Source of the DNA: Flavihumibacter rivuli
GTDB lineage: Bacteria > Bacteroidota > Bacteroidia > Chitinophagales > Chitinophagaceae
Direction of reading: 5' to 3'
DNA: 64,000 nucleotides
NCBI RefSeq assembly: GCF_018595685.2
Contig: NZ_CP092334.1
Location: 710,001-774,000, forward strand
The notes below the pieces were generated by a model. That model was not told where the DNA came from and ran no database searches. It was given only the letters and a program-made list of their open reading frames with translations. A program made the position numbers and the translations under genes. Positions 18,239 to 26,580 of this stretch are shown one piece after another (within the stretch, counting starts at the first letter, position 1; the number at the start of each line of letters is the position of its first letter).

Positions 18239-18676
18239 TTATTGCTGTTTCTTTTTCTTCTTCCTGGAATGTTGCTGCTGGGGCAGGATATCCTCCGGTT
18301 TGGGGAGGTTATCCGGGTCAGGGACCTTCTTGATATAGATCCTGGTCGTCTTTGTCAGGGAGGTATTTCGGATAAGCGACACGGTTATATCCACGAATTC
18401 CCCGGTAAAGTCCTTTTCCAGCACCAGGCTATTTCCTTCAAATACCCCGGCTGTAGCGCTGAATCTCAACTCCCTTGCTGTAAGGGGGAGCCAACTGCCA
18501 TCGGGCTTCCGGCCATCCACATTGATATAGTTATGGGTTCCTTTCTTTAAACTGTCGGTATAGAGGTGAAAGGCTATGCTGTCGACCTGCTGGCCAATGA
18601 CTTTGTTGCTGGTTGGGCCAGCCAGTATTACCAGGGTCAGGACCAGCGATAAGGGGTATGTTCTTCTTGTCTTCAC
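18239..18676 (-). CDS. Exported hypothetical protein with lysine-rich tail
   Basis: About 146 residues with no family recognised. The preferred start is GTG at 18676 (reading MKTRRTYPLSLVLTLVILAG), which gives a normal signal peptide; the frame extends to a TTG at 18736 that would place 20 hydrophilic residues before it. The mature part is beta-rich, with DSIAFHLYTDSLKKGTHNYINVDG, then ELRFSATAGVFEG, an Ig-like pattern. The C-terminus ends in SRKKKKKQQ. It lies just downstream of the threonylcarbamoyl-AMP synthase gene on the same strand and may be co-transcribed. Confidence 0.65.
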   Translation of the reverse strand: MKTRRTYPLSLVLTLVILAGPTSNKVIGQQVDSIAFHLYTDSLKKGTHNYINVDGRKPDGSWLPLTARELRFSATAGVFEGNSLVLEKDFTGEFVDITVSLIRNTSLTKTTRIYIKKVPDPDNLPKPEDILPQQQHSRKKKKKQQ

Positions 18677-18739
18677 TATGGCTCTTTGTATGGTTTGGAC
18701 AGGAGAGGTGCTGATGGGTTTAATAACTTCTTGCAATAA

Positions 18740-19705
18740 TTATGCCGGTGTTGAGGCCCGGTTCAGCCTGTCGTTGATGGCCTTGCCCAGTCCCTGCTCC
18801 GGGAATCGTTCTGCAATGATCAGGTCAATATCCATGCTGTCGGCCATCCTCATGGCTGCGAACAAACGCTTGGCGGCTTCTTCCAAGCTCCCTGAAGGGG
18901 AGAGTATGAACTGGTGGGTGGCAGGTATGCCTTTCGCCTCCTCCCGGAAACTGATCGTCGCCAATCTTTTGCCCTGGTGCTGCTCCAACAAGCTGTTCAT
19001 GTTGCCAAGCAATAGGGGATGTGCGGTTGCATAATGCCTGGCCAGCATGCCTGGCGCCACTGGGTTATCACTATAACCTTTCTCCGGTAATTTAACGGGG
19101 CCGATCACTGCTTCAATGGCTTCCAGGGGAGCGCCTCCATAGCGCAGCAGTTCCGGCTCTTCGCCCAGGAAGGAAATAATGGTGGATTCCAGTCCCACCC
19201 TGCACTCACCACCATCCAGGATATAGCTGACCATGTCGCCCAGCTGCTCAAACACATGAAGCGCAGTGGTTGGGCTGACATATCCGGAAGGATTGGCACT
19301 GGGGGCCGCCAGGGGGAAATCGATCTCCCTCAGCAATTCCAGGGTCAAGGGGTGGTCGGGTATCCTGATGGCCACTGCCGGGGTTCCGGCGGTAACGATA
19401 TCCGGTATCTTTTCCGATTTAGGGACCAGGAAGGTGATGGGGCCGGGACTAAATCGGGCCGCCAGTTCCATGGCCTTGAAAGGCAGGCTGAGCCCCAGTT
19501 TGTTCAACTGGTCGATATGGGCAATATGCAGGATCAACGGATTGAATTGGGGCCTGTTCTTGGCGGCATAGATCTTCAGGACGGCATCTTCCGACAGGGC
19601 ATTGCCTGCCAGGCCATATACTGTTTCTGTAGGGATGCCTACCAATTCCCCTTTGCGGAGATTCTGTGCCGCCAGCTTTACATCCTTGCCTATGTTCATT
19701 GCCAT
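18740..19705 (-). CDS. L-threonylcarbamoyladenylate synthase (Sua5/YwlC type)
   Basis: Makes threonylcarbamoyl-AMP from threonine, bicarbonate and ATP for the t6A37 modification of tRNAs. The YrdC domain is in the first 200 residues: KGELVGIPTETVYGLAGNAL, KNRPQFNPLILHI, GPITFLVPKS and PSANPSGYVSPTTA. A C-terminal Sua5 domain of about 110 residues follows. The start at 19705 (MAMNIGKDVK) is preferred: the frame runs back to 19750, but a promoter box and a terminator stem occupy that stretch. The protein is then 321 residues, normal for the long form. Confidence 0.92.
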   Translation of the reverse strand: MAMNIGKDVKLAAQNLRKGELVGIPTETVYGLAGNALSEDAVLKIYAAKNRPQFNPLILHIAHIDQLNKLGLSLPFKAMELAARFSPGPITFLVPKSEKIPDIVTAGTPAVAIRIPDHPLTLELLREIDFPLAAPSANPSGYVSPTTALHVFEQLGDMVSYILDGGECRVGLESTIISFLGEEPELLRYGGAPLEAIEAVIGPVKLPEKGYSDNPVAPGMLARHYATAHPLLLGNMNSLLEQHQGKRLATISFREEAKGIPATHQFILSPSGSLEEAAKRLFAAMRMADSMDIDLIIAERFPEQGLGKAINDRLNRASTPA

Positions 19706-19709
19706 TGGG

Positions 19710-19717
19710 CAAAGATA
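19710..19717 (-). promoter_or_regulatory. -7 box of the Sua5-type gene
   Basis: Reverse-strand TATCTTTG lies 4 nt before the chosen ATG. This gives a leaderless transcript and fixes the start codon. No TTTG is seen at -33; that position falls inside the terminator of the upstream gene. Confidence 0.6.
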
Positions 19718-19719
19718 CA

Positions 19720-19752
19720 AAGTGTCCGGAACCCATTGGGCGCCGGACACTT
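19720..19752 (-). terminator. Terminator of the S9 peptidase gene
   Basis: 10-bp perfect stem AAGTGTCCGG / CCGGACACTT with a 13-nt loop, 23 nt after the peptidase stop codon. The following T-tract is short (CTTTGT), so termination may be partial. Confidence 0.6.
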
Positions 19753-19775
19753 CGGATATACTGGTTCAGGCAGGT

Positions 19776-22196
19776 TTAGAAGGCTTTCTTTTCGCCGCTG
19801 CCCTTCACATATTTCTCCAGCCATTGGTTCTGTTCCCAAAGCAGGTGAAGGATATTTTCTTTTCCGGCATAACCATGACTTTCATAAGGAAGGGAGACAA
19901 ATCGTACGGTGCCGCCATGGCCCTTGATGGCATTATACAAACGCTCACTCTGGATGGGGAAGGTGCCGGGGTTATTGTCGGCATCCCCATGTACCAGCAA
20001 CAAGGGCGTCTTGATCTTATCGGCATAACTGAACGGGCTCATTTTGTAATACACATCCGGAGCCTGCCAGTAAGTGCGTTCTTCCGCCTGGAAACCAAAT
20101 GGGGTGAGGGTCCTGTTATAGGCGCCGCTCCTGGCTATACCTGCCTTGAACAAATTCGTATGTGCCAGCAGGTTAGCTGTCATAAAGGCGCCATAGCTAT
20201 GGCCGCCAACGCCAACGCGTGTACTGTCACCCACACCCATCTTCGCTACCGCCTGGATGGCCGCATGGGCATTGAGGTAGAGCTGCGGGATGAAATTATC
20301 ATTGGGCTCCTTGTCGCCTTCACCCACAATGGGCATTTCCGTATTGTCCATAACGGCATACCCCTGGGTGACCCAGTAAACGGGTGAACCCCATGATACA
20401 GTAGGGAAGGTGTATTTAGAACCCCTTACCTGTGCGGCATCGGATTGTGATTTGTATTCAATGGGATAGGCCCAGATCAGTACGGGCAAGGGACCCTTAC
20501 TCTTGTCGTAGCCTTTGGGCAGGTAAAGCGTTGCAGTCAGGTCAATGCCATCTGCACGCTTGTAGGAGATCTTTTCCTTGGTAATGCCCTCCAACTGGGG
20601 ATAAGGATTGGTAAAGCTGGTCAGGGGAGTGCCCAGCAGGGATTTCTTCCTCAGGTCGCGCAGGAAATAATTGGGTGCATGTGTAGGGGTTTCCCTGCGG
20701 GTGATGAAGAGTCCGCGTTCGGGATCCAACACTTCCACCACATATTCGTAAGCACCTTCCTGGCAACGCCAGAGGTCCTTAATGGTCCGGGTTGTTGGAT
20801 TCATGGTGCGCAGCAGGGGCAGGTCACCCTTGGTGGAGGCGCCATCGCTGGTCAGCAGGATATCCCCATTCTTCAGTATCCACAATACTTCCCTTCCCCA
20901 TGAATTTTTCCTGGTAACGGGGCTGCCAATATCACTGTATTCATCATTGGAGCTCCTTTCGTTCAGGCTGTCGATGGCCCCGGTGGTGGGATTGTAGCGG
21001 TTGATCCTGAGTTTGCGGTCGGCAAAGGAGCGCTCATAAAAAAGCGCCAGGCTGGCATTGCCCCAGCTTACCCCGCCAAACCTTCTTTGGGTGCGGAACA
21101 ACTCTTTCGCTGGTTCCTTACCGTTAGCAGTCAGGGCGTATAGGGCATCGCGGTGGGGAACCTTGGTACGTCCCAGGCCTTTGTCCAGCGCCTGCACATA
21201 GGTAACTGTGGCCGGTTCATCATCCCTCCAGCCGATATTCCTGGGGAAGTTGACCACATCATCAAAGCCGATCGGCGCGCCTTCTGAAGAAGGGTTGGTG
21301 AACAATTCCCTTACGGTGCTGCCTTTCATGTCCTTCACCGCATAGGCAGTGGGAAAGCCGCTCCAGGGAACAAGGTAGGAGAAGGGTTTGCTGATGGTGG
21401 CCGTCAGCAGGTATTGCTGGTCGGGTGAAACACTGAAGCTCCTGTAAATGGCTGGTTCACCAATAACGCTCTCGTTGATGAGATCGGTCCTCACCAGTTG
21501 CGATTTGCTATAGAATTCGAAGAGGGCTTCATCGTAAGGGCTCTTGATCAGGTCCTGGTAGGTGCGGGAGGCAGCGGCCTTGCCGAGGGATTGCTGTGCC
21601 ACAGGACCGGAGGGTGCAAGTGGTTTTTGCGGCGCAGGCTTGCCGGCGTTTATGGCTGCCCGGTAGATGATGGACCCATTACCCACCCATGCGAATGCGT
21701 TACCCAACACCGCATTCACCGGTTGTTGGTTGGCCTTCCTGGCAGCGGCATCATCAATGGTTACTACGTAGAGGTCCACCTGGCTGGCTGAATAATGGAG
21801 GAAGGCAAAAGCGTTCTCGTCCTGGTTCCAGCTGATGGTATTGCCCCGCAGGTTTTCGGGGAGTCCTTTAACAGTGGTAACGGCTCCTGTGCGGATATTC
21901 TTCAGCTGCAGGCCGTTGAAATAATTCTGCCTGCTTTGCCCAAAATTGGCAGGGTTCCAGCGGATGCCGGCCACCCTGATCTCGGGCTGGGCCAGTTCTT
22001 CCACCGAACCATAAGAGGCACGGTCAATAATGATCATCCATTCCCCCCTGGCATCAATGGCTACAGATGGGGTGGGCTTGGCATTGACCATATCAGCAAT
22101 ATCCTTTGGCGGCTGCTGGTAACTGATATCATCCTGTGCGAGCAGCCGGGTACCTGCCAGGATGCATAGGGCAAAAACTAGCTTTAATCGTCTCAT
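19776..22196 (-). CDS. S9 family peptidase, glutamyl endopeptidase-like
   Basis: Exported serine peptidase of 806 residues. Signal peptide MRRLKLVFALCILAGTRLLAQ is followed by a beta-propeller of about 500 residues and a C-terminal alpha/beta hydrolase domain. The catalytic triad is Ser about 667 (GGHSYGAFMT), Asp about 740 (HGDADNNPGTFP) and His about 774 (YESHGYAG). The segment RSGAYNRTLTPFGFQ and its surroundings resemble the plant chloroplast glutamyl endopeptidase branch (S9D) more than DPP4. It probably degrades oligopeptides in the periplasm. Confidence 0.9.
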   Translation of the reverse strand: MRRLKLVFALCILAGTRLLAQDDISYQQPPKDIADMVNAKPTPSVAIDARGEWMIIIDRASYGSVEELAQPEIRVAGIRWNPANFGQSRQNYFNGLQLKNIRTGAVTTVKGLPENLRGNTISWNQDENAFAFLHYSASQVDLYVVTIDDAAARKANQQPVNAVLGNAFAWVGNGSIIYRAAINAGKPAPQKPLAPSGPVAQQSLGKAAASRTYQDLIKSPYDEALFEFYSKSQLVRTDLINESVIGEPAIYRSFSVSPDQQYLLTATISKPFSYLVPWSGFPTAYAVKDMKGSTVRELFTNPSSEGAPIGFDDVVNFPRNIGWRDDEPATVTYVQALDKGLGRTKVPHRDALYALTANGKEPAKELFRTQRRFGGVSWGNASLALFYERSFADRKLRINRYNPTTGAIDSLNERSSNDEYSDIGSPVTRKNSWGREVLWILKNGDILLTSDGASTKGDLPLLRTMNPTTRTIKDLWRCQEGAYEYVVEVLDPERGLFITRRETPTHAPNYFLRDLRKKSLLGTPLTSFTNPYPQLEGITKEKISYKRADGIDLTATLYLPKGYDKSKGPLPVLIWAYPIEYKSQSDAAQVRGSKYTFPTVSWGSPVYWVTQGYAVMDNTEMPIVGEGDKEPNDNFIPQLYLNAHAAIQAVAKMGVGDSTRVGVGGHSYGAFMTANLLAHTNLFKAGIARSGAYNRTLTPFGFQAEERTYWQAPDVYYKMSPFSYADKIKTPLLLVHGDADNNPGTFPIQSERLYNAIKGHGGTVRFVSLPYESHGYAGKENILHLLWEQNQWLEKYVKGSGEKKAF

Positions 22197-22312
22197 ATGT
22201 GTGGGGTTTGTTGGTTCAATTCTCTAATTACGCATTTTCGCGGGTTCCGGTTGGATGGCCTTATTTGAACTGGAAATTATCTTGATAGGTGGTAGGCCGG
22301 CATGAAAAAATA

Positions 22313-22344
22313 TTTGGTTATTTGGACAGCATGTGTAAATTTTG
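22313..22344 (+). promoter_or_regulatory. Promoter of the his operon
   Basis: TTTG at 22313-22316 and AAATTTTG at 22337-22344 are 20 nt apart, matching the Bacteroidota -33/-7 layout. A second TTTG at 22321 is too close. Transcription should begin about 5-8 nt later, at or just before the leader ATG. Confidence 0.7.
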
Positions 22345-22352
22345 CACCCGAT

Positions 22353-22406
22353 ATGAAACAAAATACGCAAAAACACCATCATCATCATTACTTGCCTGCC
22401 CGGTAA
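22353..22406 (+). CDS. His operon leader peptide
   Basis: Short ORF encoding MKQNTQKHHHHHYLPAR (17 residues) with five consecutive His codons (CAC then CAT four times, 22374-22388). It begins 8 nt after the promoter -7 box and has no Shine-Dalgarno sequence. Its stop codon lies inside the antiterminator strand. It acts as a sensor of charged tRNA-His for the operon that starts with hisG; the peptide itself has no expected function. Confidence 0.9.
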   Translation: MKQNTQKHHHHHYLPAR

Positions 22407-22445
22407 GCAGATGATGTTTTGCGTCTATCCATAAAACATTTGAAG

Positions 22446-22473
22446 GGCTTACCGGTATGGTAAGCCTTTTTTT
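22446..22473 (+). terminator. Attenuator terminator of the his operon
   Basis: GGCTTACC / GGTAAGCC stem with a 5-nt loop and a run of seven T. It lies between the His leader and hisG, so it can only serve to stop transcription early. Confidence 0.92.
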
Positions 22474-22488
22474 ATTTAATGATTTTCT

Positions 22489-23349
22489 ATGCAACAGAAG
22501 CTTAAGATCGCCATCCAGAAGAGTGGTCGCTTGTACGAGGACTCCGTAAAACTCCTGAAGGATTGTGGTATTGATGTCAAGAACGGGATCAATAAACTCA
22601 AGACCGAGGCTGAGAATTTCCCGCTGGAGATCTATTTCCTGCGCGATGATGATATTCCCCAGTATGTGGAAGATGCAGTAGCCGATATTGGCATCGTAGG
22701 AGAGAATGTACTCTATGAAAAGAACAAGAAAGTGGATGTGGTGGAAAAACTGGGCTTTGGAAAATGTCGACTGAGCATTGCCGTTAGCAGGGGCGAACAG
22801 TACAGCGGGCCTGCCTACCTCCAGGGCAAGCGGATCGCCACCACTTATCCCGTATTGGTGCAACGCTTCCTGGATGAGCAAGGCATCCGGGCGGAGATCC
22901 ATGAGATCAGCGGTTCCGTTGAGATCGCGCCGGGTATTGGTTTGGCAGAAGCGATCGTTGACCTCGTGAGCAGTGGTTCCACCCTGTTCATGAATGGCCT
23001 GAAGGAGGTGGAGACCATCCTTAGGAGCGAAGCGGTACTGGTGAGGAACAAATCCCTGGATGAGGAGCAACTGAAATTGCTGGACCGTTTCCTTTTCCGT
23101 ATCCGCGCGGTGAAAAAGGCCAAGAACAACAAGTATGTGCTGATGAATGCGCCTACTGATAAATTGCAGGATATCATCGCCCTGCTGCCCGGGATGAAGA
23201 GCCCTACCGTTCTGCCCCTGGCAGAACCAGGATGGAGCAGTGTACACAGCGTGATCAGTGAGAACCAGTTCTGGGACATCATTGAACAGCTGAAAGCAGC
23301 CGGTGCACAGGGTATCCTGGTGGTGCCCATTGAGAAGATGATCCTCTGA
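22489..23349 (+). CDS. hisG: ATP phosphoribosyltransferase, long form
   Basis: First committed step of histidine synthesis: ATP plus PRPP gives phosphoribosyl-ATP. The catalytic part begins LKIAIQKSGRLYEDSVKLL and has the PRPP-site segment GLAEAIVDLVSSGSTLFMNGL. At 286 residues it has the C-terminal ACT-like domain (KYVLMNAPTDKLQDIIALLPG) that binds histidine for feedback inhibition, so it does not need HisZ. It begins 15 nt after the attenuator T-tract, and hisD follows after 38 nt. Confidence 0.96.
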   Translation: MQQKLKIAIQKSGRLYEDSVKLLKDCGIDVKNGINKLKTEAENFPLEIYFLRDDDIPQYVEDAVADIGIVGENVLYEKNKKVDVVEKLGFGKCRLSIAVSRGEQYSGPAYLQGKRIATTYPVLVQRFLDEQGIRAEIHEISGSVEIAPGIGLAEAIVDLVSSGSTLFMNGLKEVETILRSEAVLVRNKSLDEEQLKLLDRFLFRIRAVKKAKNNKYVLMNAPTDKLQDIIALLPGMKSPTVLPLAEPGWSSVHSVISENQFWDIIEQLKAAGAQGILVVPIEKMIL

Positions 23350-23387
23350 TCCTGACCTGTAATTGATCAATATTAGCTTACTCTATT

Positions 23388-24668
23388 ATGAAAGTTTATA
23401 CCAATCCTGAAAAGACTGCATGGAATGGGATCCTGAAACGCCCGGCCATGGACAGTGCCAGCCTGGAAGCCAGGGTCAAAGAGGTATTGGATGCCGTTCG
23501 CACAGAAGGTGATGCTGCTGTGGCAAGATATACGGAAATGTTTGATGGTGTTCAATTGGCCGCTTCAAGGGTGTCGCCTGCTGAAATGGCAGCTGCCGAA
23601 GCCCGGCTTGACGAAAGCCTGAAAGCTGCCATCAGGCAGGCTGCCGCCAATATCAGGGCCTTCCATGAAAAGCAGTTGCAACCTGTTGAAATGGTGGAGA
23701 CCATGCCGGGTATCAGGTGCTGGCGCAAATCTGTCGGCATTGAAAAAGTCGGGCTCTATATCCCGGGTGGTACGGCGCCCCTGTTTTCCACCCTGCTGAT
23801 GCTGGGTATACCGGCAAAACTGGCCGGCTGCAAGGAGATCATCCTTTGTTCACCGCCTGATAAAACAGGGTCCCTGCATCCTGCCATCCTGTTTGCCGCT
23901 TCAGTGGTGGGGGTAACACAGGTATTCAAGGTGGGAGGTGTTCAGGCCATCGGGGCATTGGCCTATGGAACCGGGACCATTCCCAAGGTGTACAAGATCT
24001 TTGGTCCGGGTAACCAATATGTGACCTGCGCCAAACAATTGGTGCAAAAAGATGGGTTGGCCATTGACATGCCCGCTGGTCCGAGTGAGGTAGCCGTGCT
24101 GGCCGATGCATTTGCCAATCCTGCTTTCATTGCAGCCGACCTGCTGAGCCAGGCCGAACATGGGGTGGATAGCCAGGTGTTGCTGGTGACCACAGATGCC
24201 GGGATGGTAGGCAAAGTGCAACTTGCCCTGGAAGAACAGCTGGAAAAGCTTCCCCGAAAAGGTATTGCTGAAAAGGCTTTGCAGAACAGCACCATCATTG
24301 TGGTAGAGGAAACAGAAACGGCCATGGAGATACTGAATGCCTATGCCCCCGAGCACCTGATCCTGCAAACCGAAGACGCGGATAGCCTTGCCGGCAAGGT
24401 GGTCAATGCCGGTTCGGTCTTCATTGGGGCCTATTCACCGGAAAGCGTTGGCGATTATGCCAGCGGTACCAACCACACTCTGCCCACTAACGGTTATGCT
24501 ACAGCGTATAGCGGTGTTAGCGTAGACAGTTTTGTCAAGAAGATAACCTTCCAGCAGCTGTCTGCTGAAGGCTTAAGGAATATCAGCGAGACCGTAGTGA
24601 ATATGGCTACAGCCGAAGGGTTGGATGCCCATGCCAATGCGGTGAGGGTGAGGACCCGCCTGCGCTAA
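23388..24668 (+). CDS. hisD: Histidinol dehydrogenase
   Basis: Zinc enzyme that oxidises histidinol to histidine in two NAD-dependent steps. Family motifs are in order: KVGLYIPGGTAPLFSTLLML, KVGGVQAIGALAYGTGTIP, KIFGPGNQYVTCAKQ, DMPAGPSEVAVLAD and YAPEHLILQTED. The 426-residue length is normal. The last codons and the stop (TRLR-stop) lie inside a REP-like palindrome (24655-24680), so the C-terminal end may have been reshaped by the repeat. The next his gene, hisC, is 831 nt away across a repeat island. Confidence 0.96.
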   Translation: MKVYTNPEKTAWNGILKRPAMDSASLEARVKEVLDAVRTEGDAAVARYTEMFDGVQLAASRVSPAEMAAAEARLDESLKAAIRQAAANIRAFHEKQLQPVEMVETMPGIRCWRKSVGIEKVGLYIPGGTAPLFSTLLMLGIPAKLAGCKEIILCSPPDKTGSLHPAILFAASVVGVTQVFKVGGVQAIGALAYGTGTIPKVYKIFGPGNQYVTCAKQLVQKDGLAIDMPAGPSEVAVLADAFANPAFIAADLLSQAEHGVDSQVLLVTTDAGMVGKVQLALEEQLEKLPRKGIAEKALQNSTIIVVEETETAMEILNAYAPEHLILQTEDADSLAGKVVNAGSVFIGAYSPESVGDYASGTNHTLPTNGYATAYSGVSVDSFVKKITFQQLSAEGLRNISETVVNMATAEGLDAHANAVRVRTRLR

Positions 24669-24680
24669 AGCTCCGGCGGG
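24655..24680. repeat. REP-like palindrome overlapping the hisD stop codon
   Basis: CCCGCC...GGCGGG palindrome whose loop contains the hisD TAA. It is the reverse complement of the palindrome at 17437-17462 with three differences in 26 nt; the two at the outer ends change together and keep the base pair. Confidence 0.75.
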
Positions 24681-25480
24681 CGAGGGGTGAGGATGTGAGG
24701 ATGTGAAGATGTGGAAATGCGGACATGTGGAAATGTGGACATGTGACTTTTTCGCAAACCAGTAGAAGATGTTCAGTGATAACCCCATCAGGATTTACGG
24801 AAAGGGGACGAAGAATGAAACCCAACCCCTAACCACAGCGGGGTCTCCTGAAAGGGACCCTGATGAATGAAACCCAACCCCTAACCACAGCGGGGTCTCC
24901 TGAAAGGGACCCCGATGATTGGGAAGGAAGAACTGATACCATCTGGGTCTACTGAAAAGGGGCGAAGAATGAAACCCAGCCCCTAACCTCAGCAGGGTCT
25001 CCCGCAGGGGACCCTGATGAATAGAAGGGTGAAAACTTAACCTCAGCGGGGTCTCCTGAAAGGGACCCCGATGATTGGGACGGAAGAACTGATGCCATCT
25101 GGGTCTACTGAAAGGGGGCGAAGAATGAAACCCAACCCCTAACCTCAGCAGGGTCTCCCGCAGGGGACCCTGATGAATAGAAGGGTGAAAATTCATCGGG
25201 GACTCTTGAAAAGTGCCACTATGGGTGAAAAGATTAAACACCCCCGTCGCCCCCGTTGTGTCTTATGACCAACGGGTAGTTGGAAGATGAGCTTAGCTGG
25301 TGGATGTATAAATATTTCGCCTTTTATACATCGGGGTCCCATTCGATAGACCCCGATGGGGTTAAAAACCCACCGCCAACCTCAGCGGGGTCTCCTGAAA
25401 GGGACCCCGATGAATAGGAAGGATAAGTTGACCCCATCAGGCTCTGCTAAGAGGTATCCTGATGAATGAAACAAAATAAC
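24681..25480. repeat. Repeat island between hisD and hisC
   Basis: No convincing gene is seen; the 148-codon open frame on the reverse strand is built from repeats. The interval starts with GATGTGG/GGACATGTGG-type short repeats (24690-24748). Six copies of a palindrome of the form GGGTCTCC-GAAAG-GGGACCC follow, near 24838, 24888, 24991, 25045, 25147 and 25384. Two near-identical blocks of about 150 bp (24884-25034 and 25040-25190) are a tandem duplication with period 156. An element of about 150 bp (25191-25341) recurs inverted at 53055-53206. The island would be transcribed with the his operon. Confidence 0.85.
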
Positions 25481-25499
25481 AAGACTAAAGACCTATACA

Positions 25500-26549
25500 A
25501 TGTTCAACCTCGACGAATTACTAAGGGAAAACATCAAGCGCCTGGTTCCCTATTCTTCTGCCAGGGACGAGTTCAAGGGCGAGGCAAGGGTATTCCTGGA
25601 CGCCAACGAGAATAGCCTGGGTTCGCCCTTGACCAAATGGTACAACCGTTACCCCGATCCCCTGCAATGGAAGGTGAAGGAAAAGCTTTCTGTGGTAAAG
25701 GGCGTAGCTCCCCAGCACATTTTCCTGGGCAATGGGAGCGATGAATGCATTGATGTGCTCATCCGGGCTTTCTGCGAGCCCGGCATCGACAATATCATCA
25801 TCGTGCCGCCTACCTATGGCATGTACGAGGTGAGTGCCAATATCAATAACGTGGCAGTGAAGAAGGTGCCCCTGACACCTGCCTACCAGCTCGACCTCCC
25901 GGCCATCGAAGAGGCGGTGGACGATAATACCAAGATGATCTTCCTCTGTTCCCCCAATAACCCCACCGGCAATTCACTGGACCGTGATGATGTAGAGGTG
26001 ATCCTCAATAATTATTTTGGCCTGGTGGTGATGGATGAGGCCTATATCAACTTCTCCCGCCAGCGATCCTTTGTGCAGGAGCTGGAAGATTATCCCAACC
26101 TGGTGGTACTGCAGACCCTGTCAAAAGCATGGGGACTCGCCGCGTTGCGGGTGGGAATGGCCTTTGCCTCTGAGGCGATCATCAATATCATGAATAAGAT
26201 CAAGCCGCCCTATAATATCAACCAGGCTTCCCAGGAACTGGTGCTGAAAGCCCTGGATGAAGTGGAGCAGGTAAATGAAATGATTCGGGTATTGGTAACC
26301 GAAAGAACAAGGCTGGAACAGGAACTACCCGGTCTGACGGTGGTAAAGCATGTCTATCCTTCTGATGCCAATTTCCTGCTGGTAAAGGTTACCGATGCCC
26401 ATGGCATTTACCAATACCTCCTCGATAAAGGCATAGTGGTGAGGGACCGCAGCAATGTGATCCTCTGTGAGGGCTGCCTGCGGGTAACGGTGGGAACGGA
26501 AAAAGAGAATGATGAATTGCTGAACGCTTTGAAGACCTACGCTGTTTAA
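25500..26549 (+). CDS. hisC: Histidinol-phosphate aminotransferase
   Basis: PLP enzyme that converts imidazole acetol phosphate to histidinol phosphate with glutamate as donor. Fold type I landmarks are LGNGSDECIDVLIRAFCEPG, FLCSPNNPTGNSL, VVMDEAYINFS and the Schiff-base Lys in TLSKAWGLAALRVG. The 349-residue length is normal, and the C-terminal VRDRSNVILCEGCLRVTVG binds phosphate. Its place between hisD and hisB supports HisC over other class I/II aminotransferases. Confidence 0.95.
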   Translation: MFNLDELLRENIKRLVPYSSARDEFKGEARVFLDANENSLGSPLTKWYNRYPDPLQWKVKEKLSVVKGVAPQHIFLGNGSDECIDVLIRAFCEPGIDNIIIVPPTYGMYEVSANINNVAVKKVPLTPAYQLDLPAIEEAVDDNTKMIFLCSPNNPTGNSLDRDDVEVILNNYFGLVVMDEAYINFSRQRSFVQELEDYPNLVVLQTLSKAWGLAALRVGMAFASEAIINIMNKIKPPYNINQASQELVLKALDEVEQVNEMIRVLVTERTRLEQELPGLTVVKHVYPSDANFLLVKVTDAHGIYQYLLDKGIVVRDRSNVILCEGCLRVTVGTEKENDELLNALKTYAV

Positions 26550-26580
26550 TTTGGTACATTCACACTTTAAATTTCAAGCT

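Larger units (their letters stand above)
22353..22473 (+). promoter_or_regulatory. His attenuator (ribosome-mediated)
   Basis: CCGGTAAGC at 22400-22408, which spans the leader stop codon, is perfectly complementary over 9 nt to GCTTACCGG at 22447-22455. That second segment is the 5' arm and loop edge of the terminator. If the ribosome stalls on the His codons, the first segment is free and blocks the terminator. If it reaches the stop codon, the segment is covered and the terminator forms. ATGTTTT / AAAACAT (22414-22420 / 22433-22439) can stack inside the antiterminator. ATGATG at 22411-22416 can pair with the His codons. Function is inferred from sequence. Confidence 0.88.

Noticed and set aside
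24795..25241. 148-codon reverse open frame in the his repeat island
   Set aside because: It is made wholly of the palindromic and tandem repeats, with repeating peptide blocks such as SIHQGPLRETLLRLG, and has no family match or start context.
24838..25414. CRISPR-like array in the repeat island
   Set aside because: The repeat units are palindromic but irregularly spaced, the spacers are themselves repeated, and no cas gene is present.
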